Shown: positions 43,958-55,100 of the stretch, piece by piece
Position numbering within the stretch: position 1 is the first letter of the stretch
Layout of the letters: the number at the start of each line of letters is the position of its first letter
From: Azolla caroliniana
Taxonomy: Eukaryota; Polypodiophyta
Length of the DNA stretch: 64,000 nucleotides
Reading direction: 5' to 3'
Assembly (NCBI GenBank): GCA_043228905.1
Contig: JBHGNT010000001.1
Coordinates: 18,352,001 to 18,416,000, forward strand
Translations under genes and position numbers: made by a program
The notes under the pieces: model-generated
What the model was told of the DNA's origin: nothing
Databases searched by the model: none
The model's input: the letters and a program-made list of their open reading frames with translations, nothing else

Positions 43958-44388
43958 TGTTAATTCTTAGGGCCGGACAATGGCCTAACACAGGGTGTCT
44001 ACGGAAGACACTTCACCAAAGGGGTGTTACGGCGAGATAACTTAAGACACAATGATTAATCAGACTTAATTAGCTACTTAGCAATATAGCATTAACTTAA
44101 TACACGCGTAAGATATAACAATAAATACAGAACGGTAATCAATATGTGAAGATAAAACAAGAAGCTTATATTAATTCTCCGTTAAAGTTTTACATTGTAA
44201 CCAGGCCTTTATATACGTCACCGCTGCTGCGTACAAAACGGTGCCAACCGGCACCTGTTCGGAACCGATCCGGATCCGGATCGGCATACCGATTCCGGTC
44301 CGTCCATTCACTACTTAATTATAATCTATTCCGAATAACCATTCCCTTTCACATTCTGGCCTTTAACTCTTTTGTCGGTCGGGTAACA
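43958..44388 (-). repeat. Element G 3' LTR (431 bp)
   Basis: Plus-strand ends TGTTAATTC and GGGTAACA. The minus-strand TATA box TATATAAAGG (plus 44207-44215) fits minus-strand transcription. The last 76 plus-strand bases match 48570-48645. Confidence 0.8.
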
Positions 44389-44441
44389 CATGGCACGCCC
44401 GTGGGACAGTACCTTGTACGTTGAATCCCACTATCCAGCCC

Positions 44442-47386
44442 TTAGCCGTCATCCAAGATATCCAAAATACTCTGCTCCAAGGTGTCCAATTGTTCTTCGG
44501 AACTCTGTTGTTGTTGTTGAGGCTGTGGCTATTGTGGCTATTGTGGCTACTGCTGTTGTGGCTGTTGTTGTTGTTGTTGTGGCTGTGGCTACTGCTGTGT
44601 CTGATTGGCTCCCGGTACCACCGGTTGTGGTGGTACCTCCTCCGTCAGCTACTTTGCCGGAATTGACTCTGATTGACTCGTCCCAGCCTTGTCTCCGTCC
44701 GGTCCTTACCCCAATGATGGCTCCTCATCCCTGAGGTTGACGGTTGCCGCTTGCTTTGCTTCTTCTCTCCGTAGCCTGGTCCACTCATAGCTTTCAAACT
44801 GGATTTGAGCATCCAGTCGATCATCGTCTAGCTGTGCTACCAGTTGCCAGACCACTACTGACTGTTCCTCCACCAGAGTTACAAAATCTTCTTCTAACTC
44901 ATCTCTTAAAATGGTGAAGTCCTCTTTTGTTAGCATGTAGCAGTCGTTACCATCCTTCTGCCGGTTTTCCGCGTCCGCCCTTAGCAACTGGAGCTCGACT
45001 GTGTGCTTTCCCCATTGTCCCACCATTGCGCGGAGCTTTCGTCAATCAAGCATTTGGTCTTGTTCCTCCATGCCTAGACAATGAATTGGATCCGCTCCAA
45101 TCCTATCTTCGATTTGTCCTCCGCGGCTTGCCGTTCATCCTTAAATTGCTTGATTAGCGCCACCATATCCGCTTCCTGCTCCCGGTAATGTGACAATTGG
45201 TTTTGATAGGTGTTCTGCAACCTCTGCAATACCATTGTCACTCTTTCCTTCTCTTCATAATGCTTCTTATGGAGCTCCATACGTTCTTGCGCGACTTCCT
45301 CTAGCAGCGTGGTTCTTTCAGCCCGTTCCTCCGTTAGCGCCATCTCAGCTCAATGCACCTCCTACCGGAGCTCTGCCATCTTCTCCTGCAGTTTCTTATG
45401 CTCCGTATCCAAGTGCTTGTAGTCCTAGTGCAGGTGTTCAAAATCATCGGTCTTCTGCTTCAGCTTCTGGTTGAGTTGCTGGTGAGCGCGGTCTTCCTGA
45501 TCCTTCTATTGACGGTGTTCTTCTTTAAGTCTTTCGATCTCTGTTTCCGCCATCTGTCGCAGCTTCTCCTTTTCTTGCAACACCTTCTCTTTCTCCTCCT
45601 TCAGCCGGTCATATGCCTGATGTCCTTTCCGTAGATTCTCTTCGGCTTGGCGGAGGTTCTCAACAGTCTTTCCTTCCTCTTCTTCTGCCGCTTTCTTCAA
45701 GTCCCGTTCTCGGGTCCGTAATGCTTCTTGTGCAGCCAATTCATCTTTCAATTCAGCAAGCTCTTTTCCTTGCGCCGCCACTATCGCCGAGACTGGTTCC
45801 GTCTCCGGGGTCTTATTGCTATGTACAGGTGCCAATGTTTCTTTATTCTGTACATCTACCGGAGTCACCGGTGCTTGGAGTTGTGGTCCGGTTAAGGCTA
45901 GTTTGGCCAATTCTTCTGTGGCCAGGTCCAAGTCTTGTTCTAGGCTCCAGATCCTTGACCGGGCTATCTCTAGTTCTCCAGTTGTGATGAGCAACCGGTC
46001 CATCTGCGCTTTCTCTTCCGCCTCTGTGTAGTGCACCACTCCAACAATTTGTTCTCCAATCCACCAGAGCCATTGGCTGTCGGTGCCCTATTGTTGCGTC
46101 TGCCCGGAGGGTTGGCTATTGGTGTCGCTGGCCAGTGGTCGGTTTTGTCAAGTTGCGTCGAGCTGCAACTCTGTCTCTGGTTGGTGACCACTTTGTCATT
46201 CTGGTTCAACTTGTGGCTCCATTGGCCGCTTCGCCTCTGATTGCTCTTGACCTGTCGATGGGGTAGGCAACTGTACTTCCGGCGCTTGCATTTCGAGTCT
46301 TGCCGTATCCTGACCCGCTAGTATAGTTTGTTGTGTAGGGAGCTTTGTGACCGGTTCTGTCTGAACCGGTTCCGGTTCCATCCTTGGTGCGGGATGCTCA
46401 GTGCAGGGTAGAGGCGTTCCATCCTTCCTTGGGTCCGACCGCTCCCCGGCCTGTTCGGAGGTGCTTGCCTTCTGGCGCCGCTGGAGGTGCTCTAACGGTT
46501 CCTCCTCCGCTTCCTCCTCCTGAGTGCTGATGTTGATTTTTGCTGCCAAGGGGTCCGGCTCTTGTTGAACCGGTCGGTGAAGTCTGATCTTGATGGCCTG
46601 TGCCGGTGGCTCCTCCTGTGTTTCCGCCTGTCGCTTCCTATTTGCGCACTCCTTTGCCGCCTAGTCCGTGTCGACCGCCTTCCCTTTGGTTTCCTTAGAG
46701 GCCAACAACTACTATCGTTTCGAGGCTGTTTCCGAGGTGCCTTCAGTTGTTCTTCCCCGCTTTGTGGTCTTGACGGGCTCGATAGGTGGCGCCAATAGGG
46801 TGAGCCATTGCGCCACTGCCGTCCATATCTTCCGACCCTCCTTGCCTCTTACAGAGTCGATGGCCGCACAAAGGCCATCTGCAATCAGTACCGGCCAGTC
46901 CACCTTCACGCCTTCATATGTTGCTATGATTAAGTCGGCCCGATTCTGAGGCATGCACGGGGGTCAAGGGTATACGTGTCCAAATTCCTGGAGCACACGG
47001 GTAGTCTCTCGAAAGAGTGGATCTTCGCCGCCCTGTGTCCGGTAGGCCTTGCTGGCCAAAGAGTATTCCCCAAAATATTTTCGGAGTTGCTCCAAGGTAG
47101 GGTTGTTGATAGTGAAGATGCCCCCTTCCGAAAGGCCAATCAAAGCATGGATGGCCTCCTCTGTGATAAGTTCCGTGTCGATCTCCTTTACTATCTTCTC
47201 CGCCTCCCGGTGCGGTGGAGCCTCCATGATTGTGAGGAAACCTTCTAACCCGTGTTGCCTTAGCCACTTCTTGGCTGCATTAGAGAGTGCTTGGCAGTCC
47301 ATGGCTTCTTCGAGGTCGGTGAGCGCTGGTAAGGGGTGTGTTTGAGGAGGCTCTGTGTGCATGGGCTCGCGTCTGATGATCTTCAA
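44442..47386 (-). pseudogene. Element G ORF3: N-terminal domain, linker, coiled coil, Q-rich tail
   Basis: Starts at ATG 47386 (MKIIRREPMHTEPPQTHPL). Order on the minus strand: predicted globular region (47386-46712: ALSNAAKKWLRQHGLEGFLT, LIGLSEGGIFTINN, KYFGEYSLASKAYR, LIIATYEGVKVDW); Pro/Glu/Gln linker (46549-46196); long coiled coil (46039-45074, ELEIARSRIWSLEQDLDLAT, LRQAEENLRKGHQAYDRLKE, RERDLKKAAEEEE); a helical piece 45026-44706; polyglutamine (44510-44610); end SILDILDDG-TAA (44442-44444). Frames 47386 to 45074 are in one phase with a few stops (TGA ~46966, stops near 46712 and 46196); one shift near 45050. About 980 codons. Not recognised; no membrane segment seen. Confidence 0.72.
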
Positions 47387-47691
47387 TCGCCTGTGCTCGT
47401 TTGTGCTCCTCTATTCGCGAAATGTGAAGGCTTCCACGCGGTGGGAGTTTTCTTGCTGCATGTTGCCGCCTTTTATCTGACTCATGCGTGTGCACGTCGT
47501 GTACTAAAATATAATGACGTGCCATGTGGCGGCGGTTTAATATCCTATTAATAGCCCACTACGTACCTTTTCAAAGTGCCTGTTCACTCCTTGTTCTTGC
47601 ATGTGTCCGTTCACCCCTCGCCCTTGCATGATTTACTTTGATTTGATTTGATTTTCTTTTTCTTTTTCTTTTTTCAATAAAAATGGTTTGG
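47387..47691 (-). other. Spacer between G integrase and ORF3
   Basis: About 300 bases with AAGAAAAAGAAAAAG (minus) and a TATA-like CTATTAATAGG at ~47545-47555, followed by CGCCGCCACATGG. A separate ORF3 promoter is possible but unsupported beyond position. Confidence 0.25.
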
Positions 47692-48569
47692 TTAATTCGC
47701 ATCCGGTCCCACTGGACCCCTATCCAGGTTGTGGGACTTGCCGGCCACTGAACTGCTTGCCGTCGCGTCATTCTTGTCGTTTGCCGAATCGTGCTCCCTC
47801 TTACCGGCTTCGTGCTTTCCGATTGCTGAACGTGTTGTCGTCCCTTCCGACTTACCGGTGTCCAATTCTGTGTCGGACTTTACTTGTTCAAATGGGTTTC
47901 TTGGCATGGGTTCATTGTATGGTTTGAGTCGGAACCCATTGACCCATTTGCCCAGAACCTCGCCGACGAGTGTCCCTAACTGGTAGGAACCGTTGAACTC
48001 ACGCGTAATCCAGTATGGTCAGGTCCACCGAAACCGTAGCTTCCCCAGCATCTTACCCATCCGGGTCTGGAATACTAGTATCGGCTTACCGATTCCGAAC
48101 ATATTTTCATTTCCTTTTCGGTGACGGTCCACAAACGCTTTCCTTCGCCGTTGCTCAAGTTCTGGGTGCATGATGCTGGCTAGCCGGTGTTCTTCCAATT
48201 CGCACAACGCGGCTAACGGGATCGCTTCTGATCCTTCTCATTTAGGCGTTCCCGAATCTGTATTTGTAAACTCAGTAATTGGAACTCGACCGGCATCACT
48301 GCTTCCAATCCGAATGCTAGGAGAAATGGTGTTGTGCGGATACTTATCTTATATGCCGTTTGATAGGCCTAGAGTGCACTGTGTAGCTTTGTATCCCAAT
48401 CCGTCCGGTTCTCATTGACGATATTTCGAAGGATGTTCTGTAGTGTTTTATTTGTTGACTCGGCTAATCCGTTGGCTTGCGGATAATAGGGAGTGCTCCG
48501 TTTGTGCACCACCGCATTGAATGTCGTCAAACTTTCTACTACTTGCCCTAAAAAGTGACCACCTTGGTC
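47692..48569 (-). pseudogene. Element G integrase, catalytic core to C-terminus
   Basis: The minus strand begins with DQGGHFLGQVVESLTTF (second catalytic Asp), HKRSTPYYPQANGLAEST (catalytic Glu), NILRNIVNENRTDWDTKLHS, RRRKAFVDRHRKGNE, FQTRMGKMLGKLRFRWT, GEVLGKWVNGFRLKPYNEPM and a charged tail ending GPVGPDAN-TAA. The first catalytic Asp and zinc region are lost at the deletion junction with the truncated LTR (48569/48570). It parallels gypsy-1 7698-8142. Confidence 0.82.
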
Positions 48570-48645
48570 ACTTAATTATAATCTATTCCGAATAACCATT
48601 CCCTTTCACATTTTGGTCTTTAACTCTTTTGTTGGCTAGGTAGCA
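48570..48645 (-). repeat. Element G 5' LTR fragment (76 bp)
   Basis: ACTTAATTATAATCTATTCC to GTAGCA matches the last 76 bases of the left LTR with a few changes. The rest of this LTR and most of the internal region were deleted together. Confidence 0.82.
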
Positions 48646-51575
48646 TGCGGATCACTTCGATCCTGAGGAAGTAATGAAGGTCTCCAAGATCTTTCATGTT
48701 GAATGATGCCGCAAGCTGAGACTTTATGCGGTGGATTTTGTCCAGGTTGGCACCGCCGATGACTAAATCATCAACATAAAGTAGAAGACTTACCGGTCCA
48801 TATTGACCTTGCCGAACAAATAGTGAAGAGTCCGATTTGGACGTCATAAACCCCATCCTATGCAACTGTTGCGTAATCTTCGCATTCTAGGCTCGCAGGG
48901 CTTGCTTAAGTCCATAGAGTGACTTATTCAGTCGGCAAATTGCCGAGGTGTTTTGTTCGGATAGAAATCTGGGGGGTTGTACCATGTAGACCTGTTCCTC
49001 AAGATCACCTTGCATGAACGTGTTCTTTACATCCATCTTATGTAAGTGCCACCCCTTTGCCGCAGCTACGGCTAGTAGAACACGCACGATAGTCATCTTT
49101 GCGACAACGCGAAGGTCTCGTCGTAGTCCACGTTGTGCTTCTGCATGTAGCCTTCTGCCAGTAAGCGGGTTTTGTATCAATTGACTGAGCCGTCGGTATT
49201 GTATTTCACTTTATACACCCACCTACATCCGATTAGCTTTACACACTTCGGTGTGTCAACCAAGTCCCAAGTCTCATTATCAGTCAAAACGCGCATCTCT
49301 TCCTCCATCATGGCACGCAAGTTCGCGTCTTTCATCGCTTCTGCGTAGCTCTCCAGCTCACGCACTTCCGTCACTCGCGTCATGTATGCATAATGGTGCG
49401 CTATGTACTCATTATATCCATATCTTTTTACGGGGTTCTTGAGGCAGGTAGATCAGTGTAATTTGTGATTACCTGATGTCATGACCTTTTCGGCTACTAT
49501 CGACCTCTTCCATGGAGGTTCCTTTTCAGTTTCCCCGTAGTCAAACTCGCTCCGATCTGACTCAGCACTACCGAAGTCGTATTCCGACATTTTCTTCTTG
49601 CCCTTCTCTTTAAGTGTAAACCGTCTCCTCGATTCTTTATGCGGGGACATCACAACCGAGTCTCCACTACTCGTTGTCTCTTCAATAGGTTCGTCATTTC
49701 GGCTCAACCCTTCATTCGGCCCACTTAGCCGAAATGAGATCAGACTCTCTCTCAGAGCTCCGATTTCCTCATCATGCAGAGGCATCTCAGCCTCGCTGAC
49801 TTCTTCATCCGAATTCAGAATGGAGTCGTGAGATATTGGAGGTGAAGGCAAGTACCACGAAGCATATTCGTTGAACACGACATCTCGACTTACGCGTACT
49901 TCCTTTGTTCGGGGGGTTATAACATTTATACCCCTTTTGCTTGTCTGGATAGCTGACTAAGATGCACGTTTCGGCTTTGATATCCAGCTTCCTCCTCTTT
50001 TCCTTTGGTACATGCACATATGCAATGCTACCGAAAATCCTGAAGTTCGGCTTTTTCCCGAAATACAGCTCATGTGGCGACACTCCTCCATTAACAGAAG
50101 TCTGATTCTACATGTAGACAACCCTCCTCACGGCTTTAGCCCAATAGAATTTCGGCATATGCTTCTCTTCAAGCATTGCCCTAGCCGCTTCTTCCGCTTG
50201 GCCATGCCGTTCTTCTGCGGTGTGTATCTACACGAGAATTCGCGTCGAATTCCCTCCTTCTATAGATAACTTGTGAACTGCTCGAAGAAGTACTCCTTCC
50301 TGCCATCAGACCGTAGGCATTTCATCTTACGCCCTGTTTCCCTTTCCGCAAGGCTCTTCACCTTCAGGAAACATGCAAAGACTTCCCTCTTCTTCGTGAT
50401 CGTGGATACCCACGTGTGGTAAGTGAAGTCGTCGATGAAGGTTACAAAGTAATGGTTTTCACCGAGACTCACGTTCTATGCTGGTCCCCACACATCTGAA
50501 TGGATCAAATCTAGTGGACTTTGACTACGATTACACTCATTGGGGAATGGAAGTTGGTGTTGTTTTCCCATCTGACAGACTTCGCAGACTTGGCCATTAC
50601 GGCCCCGAAATTTCGGCACGCCGAAAACAATGTTCTTCGTTTGCATCTCACGAAACTGTGGGAAATTTACATGGCTGAACCGCTTGTGCGACAGGTCGAT
50701 ATCCAATTCGACTTTTTGTCCTTTCGCATACAACGCGGTTTTGGCTTGATTAGTGTCGAGGATAAATATCCTCGCTTCATGGCGCCCTTGCGTGATTACT
50801 TTGCCTTCCTCTTCTAAGAAGCAGCTGAGATGTGTGAATCGAACCTGCATTCCTTGGTTGACGATCTGACCGACTAACACCAGGTTCTTCGTTATTTTCA
50901 AGACGTGCAACACGTTCATGAGTTTCCCTTTCTGCTCGACGTGGCTGAGGGGAACTTCACTGACATGTTCGATGGTATGCGGAGTGTCGTCTCCCGTTTC
51001 GACCGCTCCTTGCGATTCTAGTTTCTCCAAGTACGAGAACCATTCCTCATGACTCGTCATATGATTTGACGCTCCGGATTCAACATACCACACCTGGCTT
51101 GATTTCGAGGTGTTCACGGCCATAGAATTGGCATTATGCTTAATTACAAAGGTTGGGCCCGATTTGTTTCCGGCTCGTTCAGAGCCTTCTGCGTAGTGCG
51201 ATCTCTCACACCTCTTTGCGTCTCTTCGGCTCAATCTGGCTTTGTTCGACTCGGCTCTCTTTTTCCAGCACTCGCTCTCCTTATGGCCTTTCTTGCCATA
51301 GTACCAGCATTCCGCCGCGGCCTTCTCTTGTCGGCTTTCGGCGTCACCATGACTCCCCCTACTTGTGGAGGGTCTGGAACTCCTATCAGCATTTCGATTA
51401 TGCTGCGTGTTCAGCTCTTGTCGGCCACCTCCATTGCGTGCCGATTCGCCTCGTCCACCACGACCACAGGGCCTATCTTCCTCTGTGTATAGCATCTTGT
51501 CGTCGGCGTGCATACTCGTCGACGCTCCCGCGTGATTTTTCTCCACGAGCAACATTGACTGAAGCTCGAAGAACG
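48646..51575 (-). pseudogene. Element D gag end, protease, integrase, RT
   Basis: Minus strand from 51575: LQSMLLVEKNHAGAST (gag end), knuckle CWYYGKKGHKESEC (second Cys is Tyr), protease region VWYVESGASNHMT (Asp changed to Glu), integrase SHKRFSHVNFPQFREM, CEVCQMGKQHQLPF, LIHSDVWGPA, FIDDFTYHTWV, CLRSDGRKEYFFEQ, then HELYFGKKPNFRIFGSIAYV. RT: YKVKYNTDGSVN, HKMDVKNTFMQGDLEEQVYM, KSLYGLKQALRA, LLLYVDDLVIGG. Large parts are one open frame (50476-51570), but active-site changes in knuckle and protease show decay. Confidence 0.87.
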
Positions 51576-52164
51576 TGTTGGGAGACAGGTCCCTCCGGAT
51601 GGTGCAGACCCGGTGAGAACCGGATGAGGAGTACCTGGCTACGGAGAGCCGGATGGTGCAGGCCCGGTGAGAACCGGATGAGGAGTACCCGGCTACGGAG
51701 AGCCGGATGGTGCAGACCCGGTGAGAACCGGATGAGGAGTACCCGGCTATATTTGTAAATAGCCGAAAAGTCATATTAGTATAAATATGACTTAGGGCAA
51801 ACTTATAGTTTGTAGTTGTTGTCATTTCTTGTTGGTGCAAGAAAACAGAGAGCGTGTAACTGTGTACAGAGAGAGAGAGAGAGAGAGAGAAAGAGGTCGT
51901 TGCCTCTGTTTTAACCGCCGCCTGTGGCGAGGATCGTGAGCATGAGGTCGTTGCCTCTATGAACTCACTATTGTACATTCTAGCATAGTGATAGTTTGCA
52001 GCCTGTGGGCTGCCGTGGTTTTTCCCTTGGTTTGGGTTTTCCACGTAAACATCCTGTGTACCCTCCTCTTCTCTGTGTCGTGTTTTATTTCCCGTTTTCT
52101 GTGTATGATTCTAAGCTCGGTTGTGGCCGAGCGTTGTGCATAAGGAGCGTTTGAGTTCCCGTCA
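51576..52164 (+). repeat. Copia B 5' LTR (589 bp)
   Basis: TGTTGGGAGACAGG to CCCGTCA, with three U3 minisatellite units, TATAAATA at 51780-51787, a GA run, TTTCCACGTAAAC and hairpin CTCGGTTGTGGCCGAG near the end. Confidence 0.93.
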
Positions 52165-52193
52165 AGTGGTATCAGAGCGAAACGACACAGAAA

Positions 52194-55100
52194 ATGGACG
52201 AATCGTTTGGCGGCATGTTCAAGCTTACCGGCTCCAACTATTCAGTGTCGAAGTCGAAGATGAGGGACATGCTCGTGGTTAAAGACCTCTGGCTGCCGGT
52301 TCAGTTCGGGGACAAGAGACCAGAGAAAATCGACGCCGCGATATGGGAGGTGATGCACATGAAGACAACGACGTACATACGGTGCTTCATCAACATGAGC
52401 CTGTACAACAACTTCAATGAGGAGAGCAAGGCTCATGACCTCCGGGAGAAGATCAACATAATGTTTCAAAACAAAAATGTTGTTAATCAGGTTTCGGTAT
52501 TCCGGAAGCTAGTTAGACTCCGGTACCAAGATGTCTCTAGCATGGCGGAGCACATGAATGCCTTCCAGGGGCTGATACACCAGGCAACATCATTGGAAGT
52601 ACCTCTCGCCGACGAGGTACTAGCGCTACTCTTGCTCGGTTCCCTCCCGGGTAGCTGGGAGACGTTGGTTGTCACTTTGGGCAAAGCCGGGCCGGAAGGA
52701 AAGCGGTTATCCCTAACAAGAGTAAAGTGGAGCTTGCTAGATGAGTAGGCGCGTCGGAAAGATAAAGGTACGAGCTCCGACTCCAAAGCGCTCCTTACCG
52801 AATCGGAACGCGAAAGACATAGAAACCGTAGTCCCCAAAACCGGGAGAAGTCGGGGACACGGTCAAAGTCAAGGGGGAGGCCCACTTGCTTCCATAGATT
52901 GACACATGTGTCATATTCGTGATATTCTCCATGCGCAATATTCTCAATATTCGAGAATACAAAATGGCCCCAAGAATATTAAAAAACCATTCGTTTTGTA
53001 AAATAAATATGAAAAATTATTTATTTATTTAAATAAAAGTATTTCACCAAAAAAACAATTATTCATTAATAGATTATAGTGTCAAGAGAGTTTATGAAAC
53101 TTATTTTAATTAATTAATTTTTTAAAAACGAATATTTTTATATTTATTATACAAATATGATTAGTATGAACTTTGAAGATATGATTAGTTTGAAGTACCA
53201 TTTTTAATGTCAAGATAAAAATATCCGTAAATTTTGAGTAAATAAAAGGTGAGAAATTAATGAGTTTTTATTTTATTTTATTTATTTATTAAAAATAAAA
53301 CGACTATACATTTATTATAAAAATTTAGTACTCTCAAGTCCCCAAAGTTCCTCTTTTATTATCCCTATTTATTGTTAAGTTCCTTTTTTTTTATCTTAAG
53401 AAAATTATTATTATTATTTTTTTGGGGGGGTGGGGGTTAAACGAATACTTGACTATCCATTCGTATTCGTATTCGTTTGCATTCGAATGGAAAACCCCAC
53501 GAATGCGAATATGTCAATCTATGCTTGCTTCTATTGCGGCAAGCCGGGACACTTCCAAAAGAACTGTCGGCATTTCCGTAAAGACAAGGAAACCGACGGT
53601 ACCGATTCGAAGCGGACCCCGGACCGGAACGGTAAAGACCGGAGGGGAACGGACCGGAAGGGAACGACGACAATCGCGGCAAGCGAAGAGGAGTTGATGC
53701 TCATCACCGAGGAGAGTGAGATAAACCTTGCCGGCGAGAAGATGACTTGGGTGGTAGACTCCGGAGCGTCGTTCCACCTTACCCCGGACCGGAAATGCTT
53801 CTCATCAGACGCAGCCGATGATCACGGCTGTGTCCAGATGGGGAATGAAGGTACATGCCGAATTGTCGGCATAGGAGACGTGTGGCTGTCAACACCAACC
53901 GGATGCAAGTTGCTGCTGAAGGATGTCTGACACGCTCCGGAGGTTCGTCTGAACCTGATATCAGCCGGTCGACTAGATGATGAAGGCTACACTGGTAGCA
54001 TCCGGAACGGTGTCATGAAGTTCAGCAAAGGGAGCCTGATTGTGGCTCGGGCCCGGAAGGTCAACACACTATACCTGATGAATGCCCGGTTATGTCCGGA
54101 AGAAGTGAACGTGGCATCCGACACTGCCGGTGAGCTGTGGCACAAGAGACTGTGTCATATGAGTGAGAAGGGGATGAAGAGGCTTACAGACGACAACCTC
54201 ATTCCAGTGAAGAACGTGCACTTGGAGAAGTGCACTGATTGTCTAGCCGGTAAGCAAAACCGGACCTCCTTCCGACCAAGGCCACCGATGAGACGTAATG
54301 CACCACTAGAGTTGGTGCATACGGATGTGTGTTAGGTAGACACGAAGTCACATGCCGGAGCGCAGTACTTTGTGACGTTCATAGATGACCATAGCCGGAA
54401 GCTGTGGGCCACACCGTTGAAGACGAAGGATCAGGTGCTATCCGTCTTCAAAGAGCTCCTCGCGAGAGTGGAAAGAGAAACTGGCCGGAAGCTGAAGGCG
54501 GTTCAAGCAGATAACAGAGGTGAATACCGAGGGTAGTTCGAGGAGTACTGTCGCTTGAAGGGAATCCGGCTCAAATTTACCGTGCCGAAGACGCCGGAAC
54601 TAAACGGACTGGCCGAGAGGATGAACCAGACCATAATGGAGAGGATCCGGAGTATGCTAGCGCATGCAAAACTACCCAAGAAGTTTTGGGCTGAGGCACT
54701 GTCGACGGCGACATATGTGATAAAGAGATCACCCTCAGTACCCTTGGACGGAGACACGCCACAGAGAGTATGGACCGGTAAGGAAGTGTCCTACCGGCAT
54801 ATGAAGGTGTTCGGGTGTCTCGCGTACGTGCATGTAGCTAAGGACCAGAGAGGAAAGTTAGATCCAAAGACCCGGCCATGCATATTCCTCGGTTACGGTG
54901 ACCATGAGTTCGGCTACCGAGTGTGGGACCCGGTCGACAAGAAGGTATTCCGGAGTCGAGATATTATCTTCATGGAGGACAAGACTCTCGCCGACTGGGA
55001 GTCAGAGAAGAAGATAATGAAATCCGAGTCGACCGGTAAGGATCGACTCTACGATGAGCAGACCCAACCGGCAAGAGACCGGTTAGCACTCGAGGAACCA

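Larger units (their letters stand above)
43958..48645 (-). mobile_element. Element G: internally deleted gypsy with ORF3, inserted in D
   Basis: LTR at 43958-44388, only 76 bp of the other LTR at 48570-48645. Between them on the minus strand are the integrase C-terminal two-thirds and ORF3. Gag, protease, RT and the first part of integrase are missing. Flanks TGTGA (43953-43957) and TGCGG (48646-48650) read as a 5-bp target duplication with two transitions; joining D across one copy restores VIRTLKGILISQ in frame. Same family type as gypsy-1. Confidence 0.82.

Noticed and set aside
44389-44407. TGGCACGCCCGTGGGAC next to element G's LTR as a primer binding site, which would put G on the plus strand
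   Set aside because: Integrase and ORF3 both read on the minus strand, the LTR TATA box is minus, and gypsy-1 has the matching block before its 3' LTR.
44421-44666. Plus-strand leucine/tryptophan-rich frame
   Set aside because: Antisense of the polyglutamine tail of element G ORF3.
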